A stretch of 64,000 bases of DNA from Roseomonas alba (GCF_019430885.1 NZ_JAHYBZ010000004.1:310001-374000); one strand, 5' to 3'; positions 19,157 through 29,016 are shown, numbered from the stretch's first letter. Translations and numbers: made by a program. The notes: generated from the sequence alone by a model not told the origin.

Positions 19157-21267
19157 GGCGTCTCCTCCTTCTTGAGCGTGGCGCGGGCATCCACGGCGAT
19201 CGCCCCCTGCCCTGCCGCGCGCAGGATCAGCGGGTTGACGTCGAGTTCCACCAGGCGCGGGCCGAGATCGGCCGCGAGCCAGGATAGGCGTTCCAGCGCC
19301 GCGGCCGCCGCGTCGATGTCGGCGGGCGGGCGGCCGCGCAGGCCATGCAGCAGCGGGGCGACGCGCAGACCCTCGATCAACGCGCGCGCGGTCGCGGCGG
19401 AGACCGGCGCGGGCGCCATGCGCACATCCTGCAGGAACTCCACGAGGATGCCTCCCGCGCCCACGATCACCATCGGGCCGAACTGCGGATCATGCGTGGC
19501 ACCGAGGAAGAGCTCGGCCTCACCGCGCGCCATTTCCTGCACGACGCAGCCCTCGGCCGCACCCGGCGCGGCGTGGTCGAGCGCCGCGATGATGTCGGCG
19601 AAGGCGGTACGCAGCGCGTCCTCGTCCCGCAGGTTCAGCCGCACCAGGCCGAGATCGGATTTGTGCACCACCGCGCGGCTGACGCCCTTCAGCACGACGG
19701 GGAAGCCGATGGTGCGCGCAGCGGCAACAGCCTGATCCGCCGTGGCGGCGGCGGCTTCACGCGTCACCGGCAGGCCGTAGGCGGCGAGCAGGCGCTTCGC
19801 TTCGCCTTCGGTCAGGACGCCGGACGGCAAGGCCGACGCCGGGCCGGTGCCTGCCGGGCGCAACGGCGCGTCGCCAGCGACACGGCCGGCGGCGGCGGCA
19901 TCCAGCGCGCGCGCCACGGCCAGGGCATCCGCCATGCGGTCGTAGAAGGGAAAATCCGCGGCGCGCATCACCGCGCGCGACGCATCGCCCACCGCCCCCG
20001 CTGTCATCAGATACAGCAGCGGCTTGCCGCCCTCCCGCGCCAGCGGCGGGAACAGCGCCGTGCGCCCGGCCATGTCAGGCTGCGTCGTCATGGGCACGAC
20101 CACGGCGCCGACATCGGGGTCCGCCATGAAGGCACGGATGCATTCGGCAAGTCCGTCGCCGCTGGTGCCTTCATGGAAGGACCCCGTATCGACGGGCAAT
20201 GCCACATGGCTGTCCGGCATCCAGCGCCCGAGCACCGCCCGCGTCTCCGGCGCCATCCGCGCGATGCGCAGACCCACCCCCGGCATCATGTCCGCAAAGG
20301 TCACGGTACTGCCGCCCGACGACGCAATCGGTGCCAGGCCAAGCCCCGGCGCCGGCCAGCGTGGCAGCCGCACCGCCGCGTCGCAGGCCAGCACCATCGC
20401 CTGCGGGTCTTCCATCACCACCGCGCCGGCATCGCGGCAGATCGCCTCGAAGGCCGGGAAGGCGCCGGCGAGGCTCGCCGTGTGCGATCGCGCCGCCTGG
20501 GCGCCGGCCTCGCTGCGCCCGGCCTTGACGATGAAGACCGGCTTGCCGGCCGCGCGCGCCGCGTGCAGCGACGCCCGGAAGCGTGCCGGCTCCCGCAGCC
20601 CTTCGATGTAGAGGCCGATCGCCCGCGTCGCCTCGTCCGCGACCAGGTGTTCCAGGAAATCCTCCAGCCCCAGATCCGCCTGGTTGCCGACCGAGACGCA
20701 GCAACTGAACCGCGCCCCGTGATGCCGCCCGAAGGACAGCAACGTGCCCATCAGCGCCCCGGACTGGCTGACCAGGCCGATCGATCCCGGCGCGTAATTT
20801 TCCTCCTCCAGGGCGAGGCTGGAGGACAGCATCGCCCGCCCGACCGGGTTGAAGATGCCGAGGCAGTTCGGCCCGACCAGCCGCATCCCCGCGCGGCGTG
20901 CGATGGCCAGGACGCGGTCCTGCAGTGCCGCGCCCTCGGGCCCCGCTTCCGCGAGCTTGCCGGTGATGATGATGCAGGCGCCCACGCCGGCGGCGGCGCA
21001 ATCGGCGATCTGCGCCTCCAGCGTGGCCGCCGGCACGGCGAGGATCGCGACATCCGGAGGCTCAGGCACCGCGCTGACGCGCGGATAGGCCGGCAGGCCG
21101 CGGATCGTCGCACGGTTCGGGTTGATCGGCAGCAGCCGGCCCGGAAAGCCGTGCTTCTGAAGATAGTGGATCACCCGCCCGCCGAACTTGCCGACATCGT
21201 CCGACGCGCCGACCACCGCGACGGATCGCGGCGCGACGATGCGCGCGACCGGCAGCGGCCGCGCCAC
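19153..21267 (-). CDS. ADP-forming acyl-CoA ligase (acetate-CoA ligase family), fused alpha-beta
   Basis: A 704-residue fusion: an N-terminal CoA-binding domain (SVAVVGASDDVGKFGGR), a succinyl-CoA-ligase-like middle part (SIGLVSQSGALMG; SHTASLAG) and a C-terminal ATP-grasp domain (FPVVLKGVSRAVVHKSDLG; LNPLI-type LDVNPLILRA). Such enzymes link acyl-CoA and ADP+Pi to acid, CoA and ATP. A TTG at 21285 is possible, but GGAGGG about 10 bases before the GTG at 21267 favours the shorter form. It heads the minus-strand catabolic unit and has a paralogue at 47575-49665, which also sits beside a crotonase and an acyl-CoA dehydrogenase. Confidence 0.9.
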   Translation of the reverse strand: MARPLPVARIVAPRSVAVVGASDDVGKFGGRVIHYLQKHGFPGRLLPINPNRATIRGLPAYPRVSAVPEPPDVAILAVPAATLEAQIADCAAAGVGACIIITGKLAEAGPEGAALQDRVLAIARRAGMRLVGPNCLGIFNPVGRAMLSSSLALEEENYAPGSIGLVSQSGALMGTLLSFGRHHGARFSCCVSVGNQADLGLEDFLEHLVADEATRAIGLYIEGLREPARFRASLHAARAAGKPVFIVKAGRSEAGAQAARSHTASLAGAFPAFEAICRDAGAVVMEDPQAMVLACDAAVRLPRWPAPGLGLAPIASSGGSTVTFADMMPGVGLRIARMAPETRAVLGRWMPDSHVALPVDTGSFHEGTSGDGLAECIRAFMADPDVGAVVVPMTTQPDMAGRTALFPPLAREGGKPLLYLMTAGAVGDASRAVMRAADFPFYDRMADALAVARALDAAAAGRVAGDAPLRPAGTGPASALPSGVLTEGEAKRLLAAYGLPVTREAAAATADQAVAAARTIGFPVVLKGVSRAVVHKSDLGLVRLNLRDEDALRTAFADIIAALDHAAPGAAEGCVVQEMARGEAELFLGATHDPQFGPMVIVGAGGILVEFLQDVRMAPAPVSAATARALIEGLRVAPLLHGLRGRPPADIDAAAAALERLSWLAADLGPRLVELDVNPLILRAAGQGAIAVDARATLKKEETP

Positions 21268-21342
21268 TCTCGTAGTTCCCTCCAAAGCCCGTCTCCATCC
21301 GCGGGTTCGATGGAGGCAGGCTAGGGCAGGTTGCGCGGCGCG

Positions 21343-22215
21343 TCAGCCCACTGGATCGGCCCGGAAGCCTTTTCCCCAACGCGACAGCCGCGCATGGGAT
21401 GGCGAGGGGAAATGCGCGAAGCAGAGCAATGTCTGTGCTTCGCAGGCGCATTCCAGCACGCGCCGGCGGGTCTGCGCCGCTATGGCCGGGTCCCAGTCGG
21501 CGCGCATGCTGATCTCCGGGTAACGCGCCTGGAGCGGGGAATGGATCAAGTCGCCGGTGAACAGCGCCTCCTGCCCCGCCGAAACGACGCGCAGCGCGAC
21601 ATGGTGCGGCGTATGGCCGGGCGTGGGTTCCAGGCGGATGGCGTCGGTGATGGCGTAATCATCGGCGACCATCTCGGCCCGTCCGGCCTCGACCACCGGC
21701 AGCACGGAATCGGCGAAGGGATAGGCGTGCGCCTTGGCGTGCTCGCCGGCCCAATAGGCATATTCCTCGGCCGAGAAGACGTAGCGTGCCTTGGGGAAGG
21801 TCGGCACCCAGCGGCCATTCTCCAGCCGCGTGTTCCAGCCGACATGGTCGACATGCATATGGGTGCACATCACGATGTCGATATCCTCGACCGTCAGGCC
21901 GAGGGTGGCGAGGCCGCGCATATAGGCCTCGCCGCGCATCCGGTTCCAGAAGGGGTGGTTCGGGCGTTCCTTGTCGTTGCCGACGCAGGTGTCGACAAGG
22001 ATGGTGTGGTGCTTCGTGCGCACCACCCAGGACTGAATGCACAGCACCAGCTTGCCCGTCACCGGGTCGAGCGCCATCGGCTCGAGCCAGGCGCGGTTCT
22101 CCGCCAGTAGTTCCGGCGTCAGGTTGGGGAAGAAGGTGAGCGGATCGAAGAGCGGCGTCTCTTCCTCGACGATGCGCTGGATGGTGATGTCGCCAAAGGC
22201 GAAGCTCGTGGTCAT
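21343..22215 (-). CDS. MBL-fold metallo-hydrolase
   Basis: A 290-residue metallo-beta-lactamase-fold protein. The zinc motif THMHVDHVGWN gives His119, His121, Asp123 and His124. Further ligands probably come from the TPGHTPHHVAL segment (His) and FTGDLIHSP (Asp). Subfamily features resemble N-acyl-homoserine-lactone or arylsulfatase/quinolone-type hydrolases, but no specific substrate can be named. No signal peptide is seen, so it is probably cytosolic. The start has GGGGACAGTC upstream. It is 14 bp downstream of the MFS gene and likely cotranscribed with it. Confidence 0.9.
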   Translation of the reverse strand: MTTSFAFGDITIQRIVEEETPLFDPLTFFPNLTPELLAENRAWLEPMALDPVTGKLVLCIQSWVVRTKHHTILVDTCVGNDKERPNHPFWNRMRGEAYMRGLATLGLTVEDIDIVMCTHMHVDHVGWNTRLENGRWVPTFPKARYVFSAEEYAYWAGEHAKAHAYPFADSVLPVVEAGRAEMVADDYAITDAIRLEPTPGHTPHHVALRVVSAGQEALFTGDLIHSPLQARYPEISMRADWDPAIAAQTRRRVLECACEAQTLLCFAHFPSPSHARLSRWGKGFRADPVG

Positions 22216-22229
22216 GACTGTCCCCTTCC

Positions 22230-23435
22230 CTATCGTGCCTCATGGTCGCGCGGTGCGCGCAGCAGCACGATGCCGACGATCAGCGCCGGCACGCCGCTGG
22301 CCGTGAAGCCGAGCCCATAGCTGCCCGTCGCGATCAGCACGCCGGAATAGACCAGCGGCAGAAGCAGGCCTCCGAACTGTCCGAAGGACAGCACGCCGCC
22401 CGTCACCGCGCCATGCTGGCCGGGATCGGCCAGGCGGGAAGCCTCGGAGAGCAGCACGCCGTGCCAGGACATCGCTGTGGCACTGAGCACTGTCGCCACG
22501 ATGCCGATCAGGAACAACGGCCATTGCGCATTGAGCAGCGCCATGGTCGCAGTGCCGCCTGCCATGCCCAGGGCGAGCCAGCACATCACCATCGGCGGCT
22601 CCACATGCCCACTGCCGAGCCAACCCCAGAACAGGCGCCCCGGCACCGCGATCACCATCGCCATCGAGAAGACGAAGCCCGCTGCCGCCAGCCCATGGCC
22701 AAGCTCCGTCAGCGCCACGACGAAGTAGGAGGTGAAGACGGTCTGCAGCCCGTTGAAGGCGAAGCAGGCGAAGGCGAGCCGCCGCAGATCCGGCGCGGCG
22801 AGCACGCTCGTCAGCGTCCGGTGGAAGTCCGACAGGCGGAAGGACTGGCTCGGCTTCCGGTCAGAATCGAACTGCGCGCGCAGCGGCTGCAGCATCACCG
22901 CGAAGATCAGGCAGGCCGCGCTGGCGATCAGCAGCGTGCCGCGCCAGCCGGTCAGGCCGGTGAGCCAGGGGCCCAGCACGCCCGCGGCCAGCAGTCCCAC
23001 GGGCACCGCGGTCTGCTTGATGGCATAGATCAGCGGCGCACGTTTGGGCGGCGTATAGTGTCCGAGTAAATGCGAGCTGGCCGGCGTGGACATCGCCGCC
23101 GCCCCGCCGCCGATCACACCCGAGAGCAGGAAAAGCAGCACCGGCCCCACTGTCGCGAGAGCCATGCCGAGGCCGAGCAGCACCAGCGCCACCTGGCTCA
23201 TCCGCAGCGCGCCATGGCGCAGGATGAAGGACCCGCAGCCGAGCTGGAACAGCAGAGCCGAGGCCGCCTGCGCACCGACATAGATGCCGAGCCAGGCGGG
23301 GTCGATGCGGAGATCCTCGAAAATCGCGGGCGCGATGATGGGGGGCAGCGAGCGGCCGACCGTCGCGAAACTCTGCTGGAGGAACATCGCCGAGAGAGCG
23401 AGCAGCAGCAGCTTCTTGGCGTGATCGAGGCGCAT
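22230..23435 (-). CDS. Major facilitator superfamily transporter
   Basis: A 401-residue integral membrane protein with about twelve hydrophobic segments. The start at 23435 (MRLDHAKKLLLLALSAMFLQQ) has GGAG upstream and begins at the first membrane helix; the open frame upstream adds a hydrophilic stretch without family character. The central cytoplasmic loop holds LRAQFDSDRKPSQSFRL. Direction and substrate cannot be read; family members of this length include metabolite efflux and organic-acid uptake proteins. It is followed by the MBL hydrolase, so transport and hydrolysis of one compound is a reasonable guess. Confidence 0.85.
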   Translation of the reverse strand: MRLDHAKKLLLLALSAMFLQQSFATVGRSLPPIIAPAIFEDLRIDPAWLGIYVGAQAASALLFQLGCGSFILRHGALRMSQVALVLLGLGMALATVGPVLLFLLSGVIGGGAAAMSTPASSHLLGHYTPPKRAPLIYAIKQTAVPVGLLAAGVLGPWLTGLTGWRGTLLIASAACLIFAVMLQPLRAQFDSDRKPSQSFRLSDFHRTLTSVLAAPDLRRLAFACFAFNGLQTVFTSYFVVALTELGHGLAAAGFVFSMAMVIAVPGRLFWGWLGSGHVEPPMVMCWLALGMAGGTATMALLNAQWPLFLIGIVATVLSATAMSWHGVLLSEASRLADPGQHGAVTGGVLSFGQFGGLLLPLVYSGVLIATGSYGLGFTASGVPALIVGIVLLRAPRDHEAR

Positions 23436-23658
23436 GTCGCTCCGTCGTGGTCCCCGTCGCGGGCCGAGGGCTCCGCCGAGGCAGCACGATAGGCACAGCG
23501 AAGCGAGGCTGCGAAGCCCCCTGCCCGATTGTGCGGCGCCATTGCCACCTCGGCGGGCAATGTGTGACTGTGCAGGGCAATTGGTCTTTCCTGGTGCCTT
23601 GCTCCGATGACGGGCTAGCCTTTTGATGCGGCACGTCAATCACGCCAGGAGACCGGCC

Positions 23659-25245
23659 ATGGGCTTCCGCCGACTGCGCACCACGCTGCTCGCCGCCGCC
23701 ATCGCTGCCGCCCCGATGATCGCCGCCCCGGCCCAGGCCCAGCAGCGCCCGATGGTGTGGGGCGACAGCCTGCCGGCCACGCTCGACCCCCACGCCATCT
23801 TCGACGTGCCGAGCCAGTTCATCCTGCTCAACGCCTATGACGGGCTCTATCGCTACCAGGCCAATCCGCCGCAGCTCGTGCCTTGGCTCGCTGCGAGCCA
23901 CACGACCAGTGCCGACGGCCTGACCTGGGAGTTCACGTTGCGCCCGGGCATCAAGTTCCAGGACGGCAGCGACCTGACGGCCGACGACGTCGTCTATTCC
24001 TTCCGCCGCCTGCTCGCGATGCGGCGCGCGCCCGCCGCCGCCTTCACGCCGGTGCTGAAGCCCGAGAACGTCACCGCGGCCGGTCCGCTCACCGTGCGCT
24101 TCGTGCTCTCCTCGCCCTATGCACCCTTTCTGTCCGCGATGCCGCTCGTCGCCATCGTGAACCAGCGCGCCATCGCGCCGCATGTGCAGGGGGACGACTG
24201 GGGCACGGCGTGGCTGTCGGCAAATGGCGCCGGGTCAGGCGCCTATCGCATCGTGCCGGAGACCTATCAGGCGCGGGTCGCGCTCGACATGGAACGCTTT
24301 CCTGGCCACTTCATGGGCTGGTCGCACAATCAGCGCCCGATCGAGTCGGTGCGGTCACGGCCGGTGATGGAAACCTCGACCCGCGTGCTGGCTCTGCTGC
24401 GCGGCGAGATCGATGCGACGGACTCCTACCTGCCGACCGATCAGGTCGAACGCGTGGATCGCAATCCCCGCACCCGCGTCGCCCGCGATGAGAGCATGCG
24501 TGTCTTCATTATCCGCATGAACAACCGCAAGCCGCCCTTCGACAATCGCGATGCACGCCTGTGCTTCGCGCATGCCTTCAACTACCAGGGCTTCAACGAG
24601 ATCGTGCTGCGCGGCCTTGTCGTCCGCAATGCTGGGCCCAACCCGAACAACCTGTGGGGCAATCCGCCGGACCTGCAGCCCTACAACTTCGACCTCGCCG
24701 TGGCGCGCCGGCATTGCGATGCTGCTCGGGCAGCGGGTGCACCGCTTGATCGCGAGATCGAGATCCATATCCAGAGCGAACTGGAGCAGACCGTCCAGGC
24801 CGCCCAGATGTTCCAGGCCGACCTACGCCGGCTCGGGGTGAACCTGCGCATCGTGCCGAACACCTGGCCCAATATCACCGCGGCCACCGCCCAGGCGCAG
24901 ACCACGCCGGACATGTGGATCCACTGGGTGTCGACCTATTTCGTCGATCCGGAGAACTGGATCGGCCAGATGTATGACAGCCAGTTCCACGGCACCTGGA
25001 AGGCGAGCTCCTGGTACACCAATGCGCAGGTCGACGCCCTGCTGCGCCAGGCGCGCGGCAGCCTGGACCAGGCCGAGCGTGACCGGCTCTACCAGCAGGC
25101 GACGCGCCAGGTGGTGGCCGACAGCCCGGACATCTGGGTGTACAACACGCTGAACCTGCGTGGCCTGTCGCGGCGCGTGCAGGGCTACCAGTTCTCTCCC
25201 GTCGGGTCGGGCGGCGAGATGCGCCTGATGTCGCTGGAGAACTGA
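23659..25245 (+). CDS. Peptide-type ABC transporter substrate-binding protein (SBP family 5)
   Basis: A 528-residue periplasmic binding protein of the DppA/OppA class. A signal peptide (LLAAAIAAAPMIAAPAQA) precedes QQRPMVWGD. The family motif GLTWEFTLRPGIKFQDG and ADDVVYSFRRLL (residues about 95-125) is intact. CAGGAG lies before the ATG at 23659; an in-frame start 36 bases earlier is less likely. It is the first gene of a five-gene transporter operon that runs into hyuB-hyuA, so the likely ligands are small peptides or cyclic amides such as hydantoins or oxoproline derivatives. That substrate link is inference from context. Confidence 0.92.
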   Translation: MGFRRLRTTLLAAAIAAAPMIAAPAQAQQRPMVWGDSLPATLDPHAIFDVPSQFILLNAYDGLYRYQANPPQLVPWLAASHTTSADGLTWEFTLRPGIKFQDGSDLTADDVVYSFRRLLAMRRAPAAAFTPVLKPENVTAAGPLTVRFVLSSPYAPFLSAMPLVAIVNQRAIAPHVQGDDWGTAWLSANGAGSGAYRIVPETYQARVALDMERFPGHFMGWSHNQRPIESVRSRPVMETSTRVLALLRGEIDATDSYLPTDQVERVDRNPRTRVARDESMRVFIIRMNNRKPPFDNRDARLCFAHAFNYQGFNEIVLRGLVVRNAGPNPNNLWGNPPDLQPYNFDLAVARRHCDAARAAGAPLDREIEIHIQSELEQTVQAAQMFQADLRRLGVNLRIVPNTWPNITAATAQAQTTPDMWIHWVSTYFVDPENWIGQMYDSQFHGTWKASSWYTNAQVDALLRQARGSLDQAERDRLYQQATRQVVADSPDIWVYNTLNLRGLSRRVQGYQFSPVGSGGEMRLMSLEN

Positions 25246-25255
25246 TCGCGACGTC

Positions 25256-26269
25256 ATGGCGCGCTATATCCTGCGGCGTATCCTGCTGACCCTGCCGGCC
25301 CTGTTCGGCTTGGTCATCCTGACCTTCGTGCTGTCGCGCGTGATCCCCGGCGATCCGGCGACAGCCCTGGCCGGCGATGCGGCGACGCCGGCCCAGATCG
25401 CTGATATCCGGGCCCGCTACGGGCTCGACCGGCCGATCATCGAACAGGCCGCGATCCATGTGCGGCAGGTGGTGACCGGCGATTTCGGGCGCAGCATCTT
25501 CTCCGGCCGGCCGGTCGCCGAGGAAATCGCGCAGCGCCTGCCCGCCACGTTGGAATTGACCTTCGTCGCGTTGTTCCTGGCGACGGCGCTGGGCATTCCG
25601 CTGGGGCTGCTGGCGGCGTTGGACCACAACGGGCCGGTCGATCATCTGGTGCGGGTTCTCTCCGTGGGCGGGCTTGCCATCGCCTCCTTCTGGCTCGCGA
25701 TCATGCTGCAACTGTATTTTTCCATGGACCTCGACATTCTGCCGCTGCGCGGGCGCATCGACGTCGCACTCGGCATGCCGCCCCGGGTGACAGGGTCGGT
25801 GCTGATCGACAGCCTGCTCGCCGGACGGCTCGACATGTTCGCGAGCGCCTGCCGGCACATCGTCCTGCCGGCGGTGACGCTCGCCCTGCCCGGCCTCGCC
25901 ACCATCGCGCGCTTCACGCGCTCTGGCGTGCTCGAGACGCTGCAGAAGGACTTCGTCCTCTATGCCCGCGCGGCGGGCTATGGGCGGGTGCGGCTCGCGG
26001 CGATCTACGTACTGCGCAATGCGGTGAATGTGACGGTAACGCAGATCGGCCTGCTGTTCGGCGCACTGATCTCGGGCGCCGTCGCGGTGGAGGCGGTTTT
26101 CGACTGGCCGGGCCTCGGTACCTATGCCGTGCAGGCGATCCTGGCCGCGGACTACAAGGCGCTGCTCGCCGTCACGCTGGTGGTCGGCGTCGTTTATGCG
26201 GTCGTGAACGTCGTGGTGGACGTTGTGCAGGCGCTGATCGATCCGCGCGTCGCGGAGGATCACCGGTGA
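25256..26269 (+). CDS. ABC transporter permease (DppB-like)
   Basis: A 337-residue inner-membrane permease. Its N-terminus MARYILRRILLTLPALFGLVIL and FVLSRVIPGDPA are classical for DppB/OppB proteins. The EAA loop is near YARAAGYGRVRLAAIYVLRNA, which contacts the ATPase, and about six membrane segments can be read. It starts 10 bases after the binding-protein stop and its end overlaps the next permease (GTGA), indicating translational coupling. It forms the heterodimeric pore with the following gene product. Confidence 0.93.
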   Translation: MARYILRRILLTLPALFGLVILTFVLSRVIPGDPATALAGDAATPAQIADIRARYGLDRPIIEQAAIHVRQVVTGDFGRSIFSGRPVAEEIAQRLPATLELTFVALFLATALGIPLGLLAALDHNGPVDHLVRVLSVGGLAIASFWLAIMLQLYFSMDLDILPLRGRIDVALGMPPRVTGSVLIDSLLAGRLDMFASACRHIVLPAVTLALPGLATIARFTRSGVLETLQKDFVLYARAAGYGRVRLAAIYVLRNAVNVTVTQIGLLFGALISGAVAVEAVFDWPGLGTYAVQAILAADYKALLAVTLVVGVVYAVVNVVVDVVQALIDPRVAEDHR

Positions 26270-27108
26270 CCGCGCTGCGCCATATCTTCCGCGATCCGGT
26301 CGCGGCCTTCGGCCTGCTCATCGTCATCTTCGCACTGGTGGTCGCGGTCTTCGCGCCCTGGCTCGCGCCCTACCCGGACGATGCTTTCGAGAGCCACATC
26401 CTCCAGCGTCTGCGCCCGCCCTCGACGGAATTCCCCTTCGGCACGGACAATCTCGGGCGCGACATCTTTTCCCGCGTGATCCTCGGCACGCGCAACGCCT
26501 TCGCGGTGGCGATCACGGTGGTCGTCGCGGCGATGGCGATCGGCGTGCCGGTCGGCCTCGCCTCCGGGTGGCGGGACAATTGGGTGTCCGACACGCTGAT
26601 GCGCGTGACGGATGTGTTCCTTGCCGTGCCGCAGCTCATCCTCGCGCTCGCGCTGGGGCAGCTCATGGCGCCGGGGATCGGTACGGCGATGGTCGCGCTC
26701 GCGCTGACCTACTGGCCCTTCTTCGCGCGCACTGTCTATGCCGAAACGCGACGGCTGCGCGGGTCGCTCTTCGTCGACGCGCTCGCCGGCATCGGGGCTA
26801 GCCCGACGCGCATCCTGTTCCTGCATGTGCTGCCGAACGCCGCGCCGGCCATCCTGGTGCGCGCGACGATCGGCATGGGCTTCACCATCCTGACCGCGGC
26901 GCTGCTCGGCTTCCTCGGTGTCGGCGCGGCACCGCCCTCGCCCGATTGGGGGCTCGCCGTGTCGGAGGCCCGGCAGCATCTGCCCGAAGCCTGGTGGTTC
27001 CCGACTTTCCCGGGCCTGGCCATCCTGCTGCTGGTGCTGGGCTTCAACCTGTTGGGCGACGGGCTGCGCGATGCGGCCGATCCGCGCCTGCGCCGGTCCC
27101 GCCGATGA
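26266..27108 (+). CDS. ABC transporter permease (DppC-like)
   Basis: A 280-residue inner-membrane permease starting at GTG 26266, overlapping the stop of the first permease. Family signs are FGTDNLGRDIFSRVILGTR (residues about 58-78), an EAA-type loop around LAGIGASPTRILFLHVLPNA, and the C-terminal LLGFLGVGAAPPSPDWG and LLVLGFNLLGDGLRD. Its stop overlaps the ATG of the ATPase gene (ATGA). With the DppB-like protein it forms the membrane channel of the peptide-type transporter. Confidence 0.93.
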   Translation: MTALRHIFRDPVAAFGLLIVIFALVVAVFAPWLAPYPDDAFESHILQRLRPPSTEFPFGTDNLGRDIFSRVILGTRNAFAVAITVVVAAMAIGVPVGLASGWRDNWVSDTLMRVTDVFLAVPQLILALALGQLMAPGIGTAMVALALTYWPFFARTVYAETRRLRGSLFVDALAGIGASPTRILFLHVLPNAAPAILVRATIGMGFTILTAALLGFLGVGAAPPSPDWGLAVSEARQHLPEAWWFPTFPGLAILLLVLGFNLLGDGLRDAADPRLRRSRR

Positions 27109-28061
27109 CCCGCCCCATCCTTCAGCTCGAGGGCCTGGCCGTGCAGCTCCGCACGGAGGCCGGCACGGCGCGCATCCTCGACGACGTCACCTTCAGCGTG
27201 CCGGCGGGCGGCAGCCTAGGCATCGTCGGCGAGAGCGGCTGTGGCAAGTCCACGCTGCTGCGCGCGATCCTTGGCATTCTGCCGCGTGGGGCAGAGACGC
27301 CCGTCGGCAGCATCCTCTTCGAAGGGCGCGACATCCTCACCGACCGCGCCGCCTCGGCACGCGGGCGCATCGGCTTCGTGCCGCAGGATCCCTATCTCTC
27401 ACTCAACCCGGTGTTCCGCGCGGGGGACCAGATCCTCGAGATCATGCGCCGCCACGCGCCCGGATCGCGCCGCGACCATCGCGCCCGCATCGTCGAGCTC
27501 TTCCGCGCCGTGCAACTGCCCGACCCGGAAGGCGCGCTGTCGAAGTATCCGCACCAATTCTCCGGCGGCCAGCGCCAGCGCCTGCTGATCGCCGCGGCCC
27601 TGGCCTGCGACCCGTCGCTGCTGGTGGCGGACGAACCCACCACCGCGCTGGACGTCACCACGCAACGCGAGATCCTCGCACTGCTGCGGCGACTGGCGAC
27701 GGAGCGCGGCCTCGCCCTGCTGTTCGTGACCCATGATTTCGGCGTGCTCGCGGCGGTCTGCGATCGCGTCACGGTGCTCTATGCCGGGCGCGTGGCGGAA
27801 GGCGGGCCGACCCGCGCGGTGCTCGACGCGCCGGAGCACCCCTACACGCGCATGCTGCTCGCCTGCCATCCGGATCGCGCGACGGATCTGGTGGGCATTC
27901 CCGGCGCCGTCCCGGCGGCCACTGCCCAACCCTCAGGCTGCCGCTTCCATCCGCGCTGCCCGATCGCGCGCCCGTCCTGCGCGGAAGCGCCACCGCCTGC
28001 CATCGCGATCGGCGACCGCGTCGTCGCCTGCCCCTATCACGCGGAGCCGATCCTTGCCTGA
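27105..28061 (+). CDS. ABC transporter ATP-binding protein (DppD-like)
   Basis: A 318-residue ATPase. The Walker A motif is GESGCGKST, the ABC signature is FSGGQRQR, and Walker B is LLVADEPTTALD, followed by the switch histidine in VTHDFG. The C-terminal peptide-importer extension HPYTRMLLACHP and a cysteine-containing tail (CRFHPRCPIARPSC) match DppD/OppD proteins. The tail cysteines may bind an iron-sulfur cluster, as in some DppD proteins. It is translationally coupled to the upstream permease and to the TTG-started downstream ATPase. Confidence 0.94.
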   Translation: MTRPILQLEGLAVQLRTEAGTARILDDVTFSVPAGGSLGIVGESGCGKSTLLRAILGILPRGAETPVGSILFEGRDILTDRAASARGRIGFVPQDPYLSLNPVFRAGDQILEIMRRHAPGSRRDHRARIVELFRAVQLPDPEGALSKYPHQFSGGQRQRLLIAAALACDPSLLVADEPTTALDVTTQREILALLRRLATERGLALLFVTHDFGVLAAVCDRVTVLYAGRVAEGGPTRAVLDAPEHPYTRMLLACHPDRATDLVGIPGAVPAATAQPSGCRFHPRCPIARPSCAEAPPPAIAIGDRVVACPYHAEPILA

Positions 28062-29016
28062 GATCCTCGGCGCGACAGACCTCGTCGTCGAACTTGGCGC
28101 GCGGAAGGGGCTGCTGCGCAGCCGTCCGGGCGTGCGCGCCGTGGATGGTGTCGATCTCGCGGTACAAGCGGGCGAGACCTTCGGCATCGTCGGCGAGAGC
28201 GGCTGCGGCAAGACGACTCTCGCCCGCACGCTGCTCGGACTGCAGCGCGAGAGCGGCGGCGTGATCCGGCTCGAGGCCGGCACCGTGTCGGGCCAGGAGC
28301 CGCGCGCGGCACGCGCCTCCCGCGCCGCGGTGCAGTATGTGCATCAGGATCCGGGCGCGGCGCTCGATCCCTGGTGGCGGGTCGGCGCGACGCTCGCCGA
28401 GGGCCTGCGTATCCACGGCGTCACCGATGCGGCGGAACAAACGGCACGCATCGCGGAGATGCTGACCGCCGTTGGCCTCGCGCCCGCCATGGCGGATCGC
28501 TACCCGCATGAACTATCCGGCGGGCAGCAGCGGCGCATTGGATTGGCGCGCATCCTGCTACTGCGGCCGAAGGTCGTGATCCTCGACGAGCCGACGGCAG
28601 GGCTCGACCTGTCCGTGCAGGCCGCCGTTCTGCGGCTGTTGCGCGATCTGCGGGACCGCTTCGGCCTGACCTATGTGTTCATCTCGCACGACCTGTCCGT
28701 GGTGCGGCGCGTCTGCGACCGCGTCGCGGTGATGTATCTCGGCCGCATCGTGGAACAGGGCAGCGCCGAGGAACTCTTCGCCACGCCGCGCCATCCCTAT
28801 ACCCGCGCGCTGCTGGCCGCCGCACCGCATCTCGACGGGCGTGAGACCGGCCCCGCCCTGAAGGGCGACCCGCCGAGCCTGCGCGCCATCCCGTCCGGCT
28901 GCCGCTTCCATCCGCGCTGCGCCATCGCCGTCCCCGATTGCGCCATGCGCGATCCGGTGCTGGAACCGGCCGGCCCGGACCACATCGTCGCCTGCCATCG
29001 CTGGCGAGCCGCCTGA
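28054..29016 (+). CDS. ABC transporter ATP-binding protein (DppF-like)
   Basis: A 320-residue ATPase with Walker A GESGCGKTT, signature LSGGQQRR and Walker B VVILDEPTAGLD. The start is a TTG at 28054, inside the last codons of the previous gene and 7 bases after GGAG; no ATG lies near enough to encode the first beta strand. The C-terminal oligopeptide-type extension (PRHPYTRALLAAAPHL) and CRFHPRCAIAVPDC are present, with the same cysteine pattern as its partner. The two ATPases form the asymmetric motor of the transporter. Confidence 0.93.
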   Translation: MPEILGATDLVVELGARKGLLRSRPGVRAVDGVDLAVQAGETFGIVGESGCGKTTLARTLLGLQRESGGVIRLEAGTVSGQEPRAARASRAAVQYVHQDPGAALDPWWRVGATLAEGLRIHGVTDAAEQTARIAEMLTAVGLAPAMADRYPHELSGGQQRRIGLARILLLRPKVVILDEPTAGLDLSVQAAVLRLLRDLRDRFGLTYVFISHDLSVVRRVCDRVAVMYLGRIVEQGSAEELFATPRHPYTRALLAAAPHLDGRETGPALKGDPPSLRAIPSGCRFHPRCAIAVPDCAMRDPVLEPAGPDHIVACHRWRAA

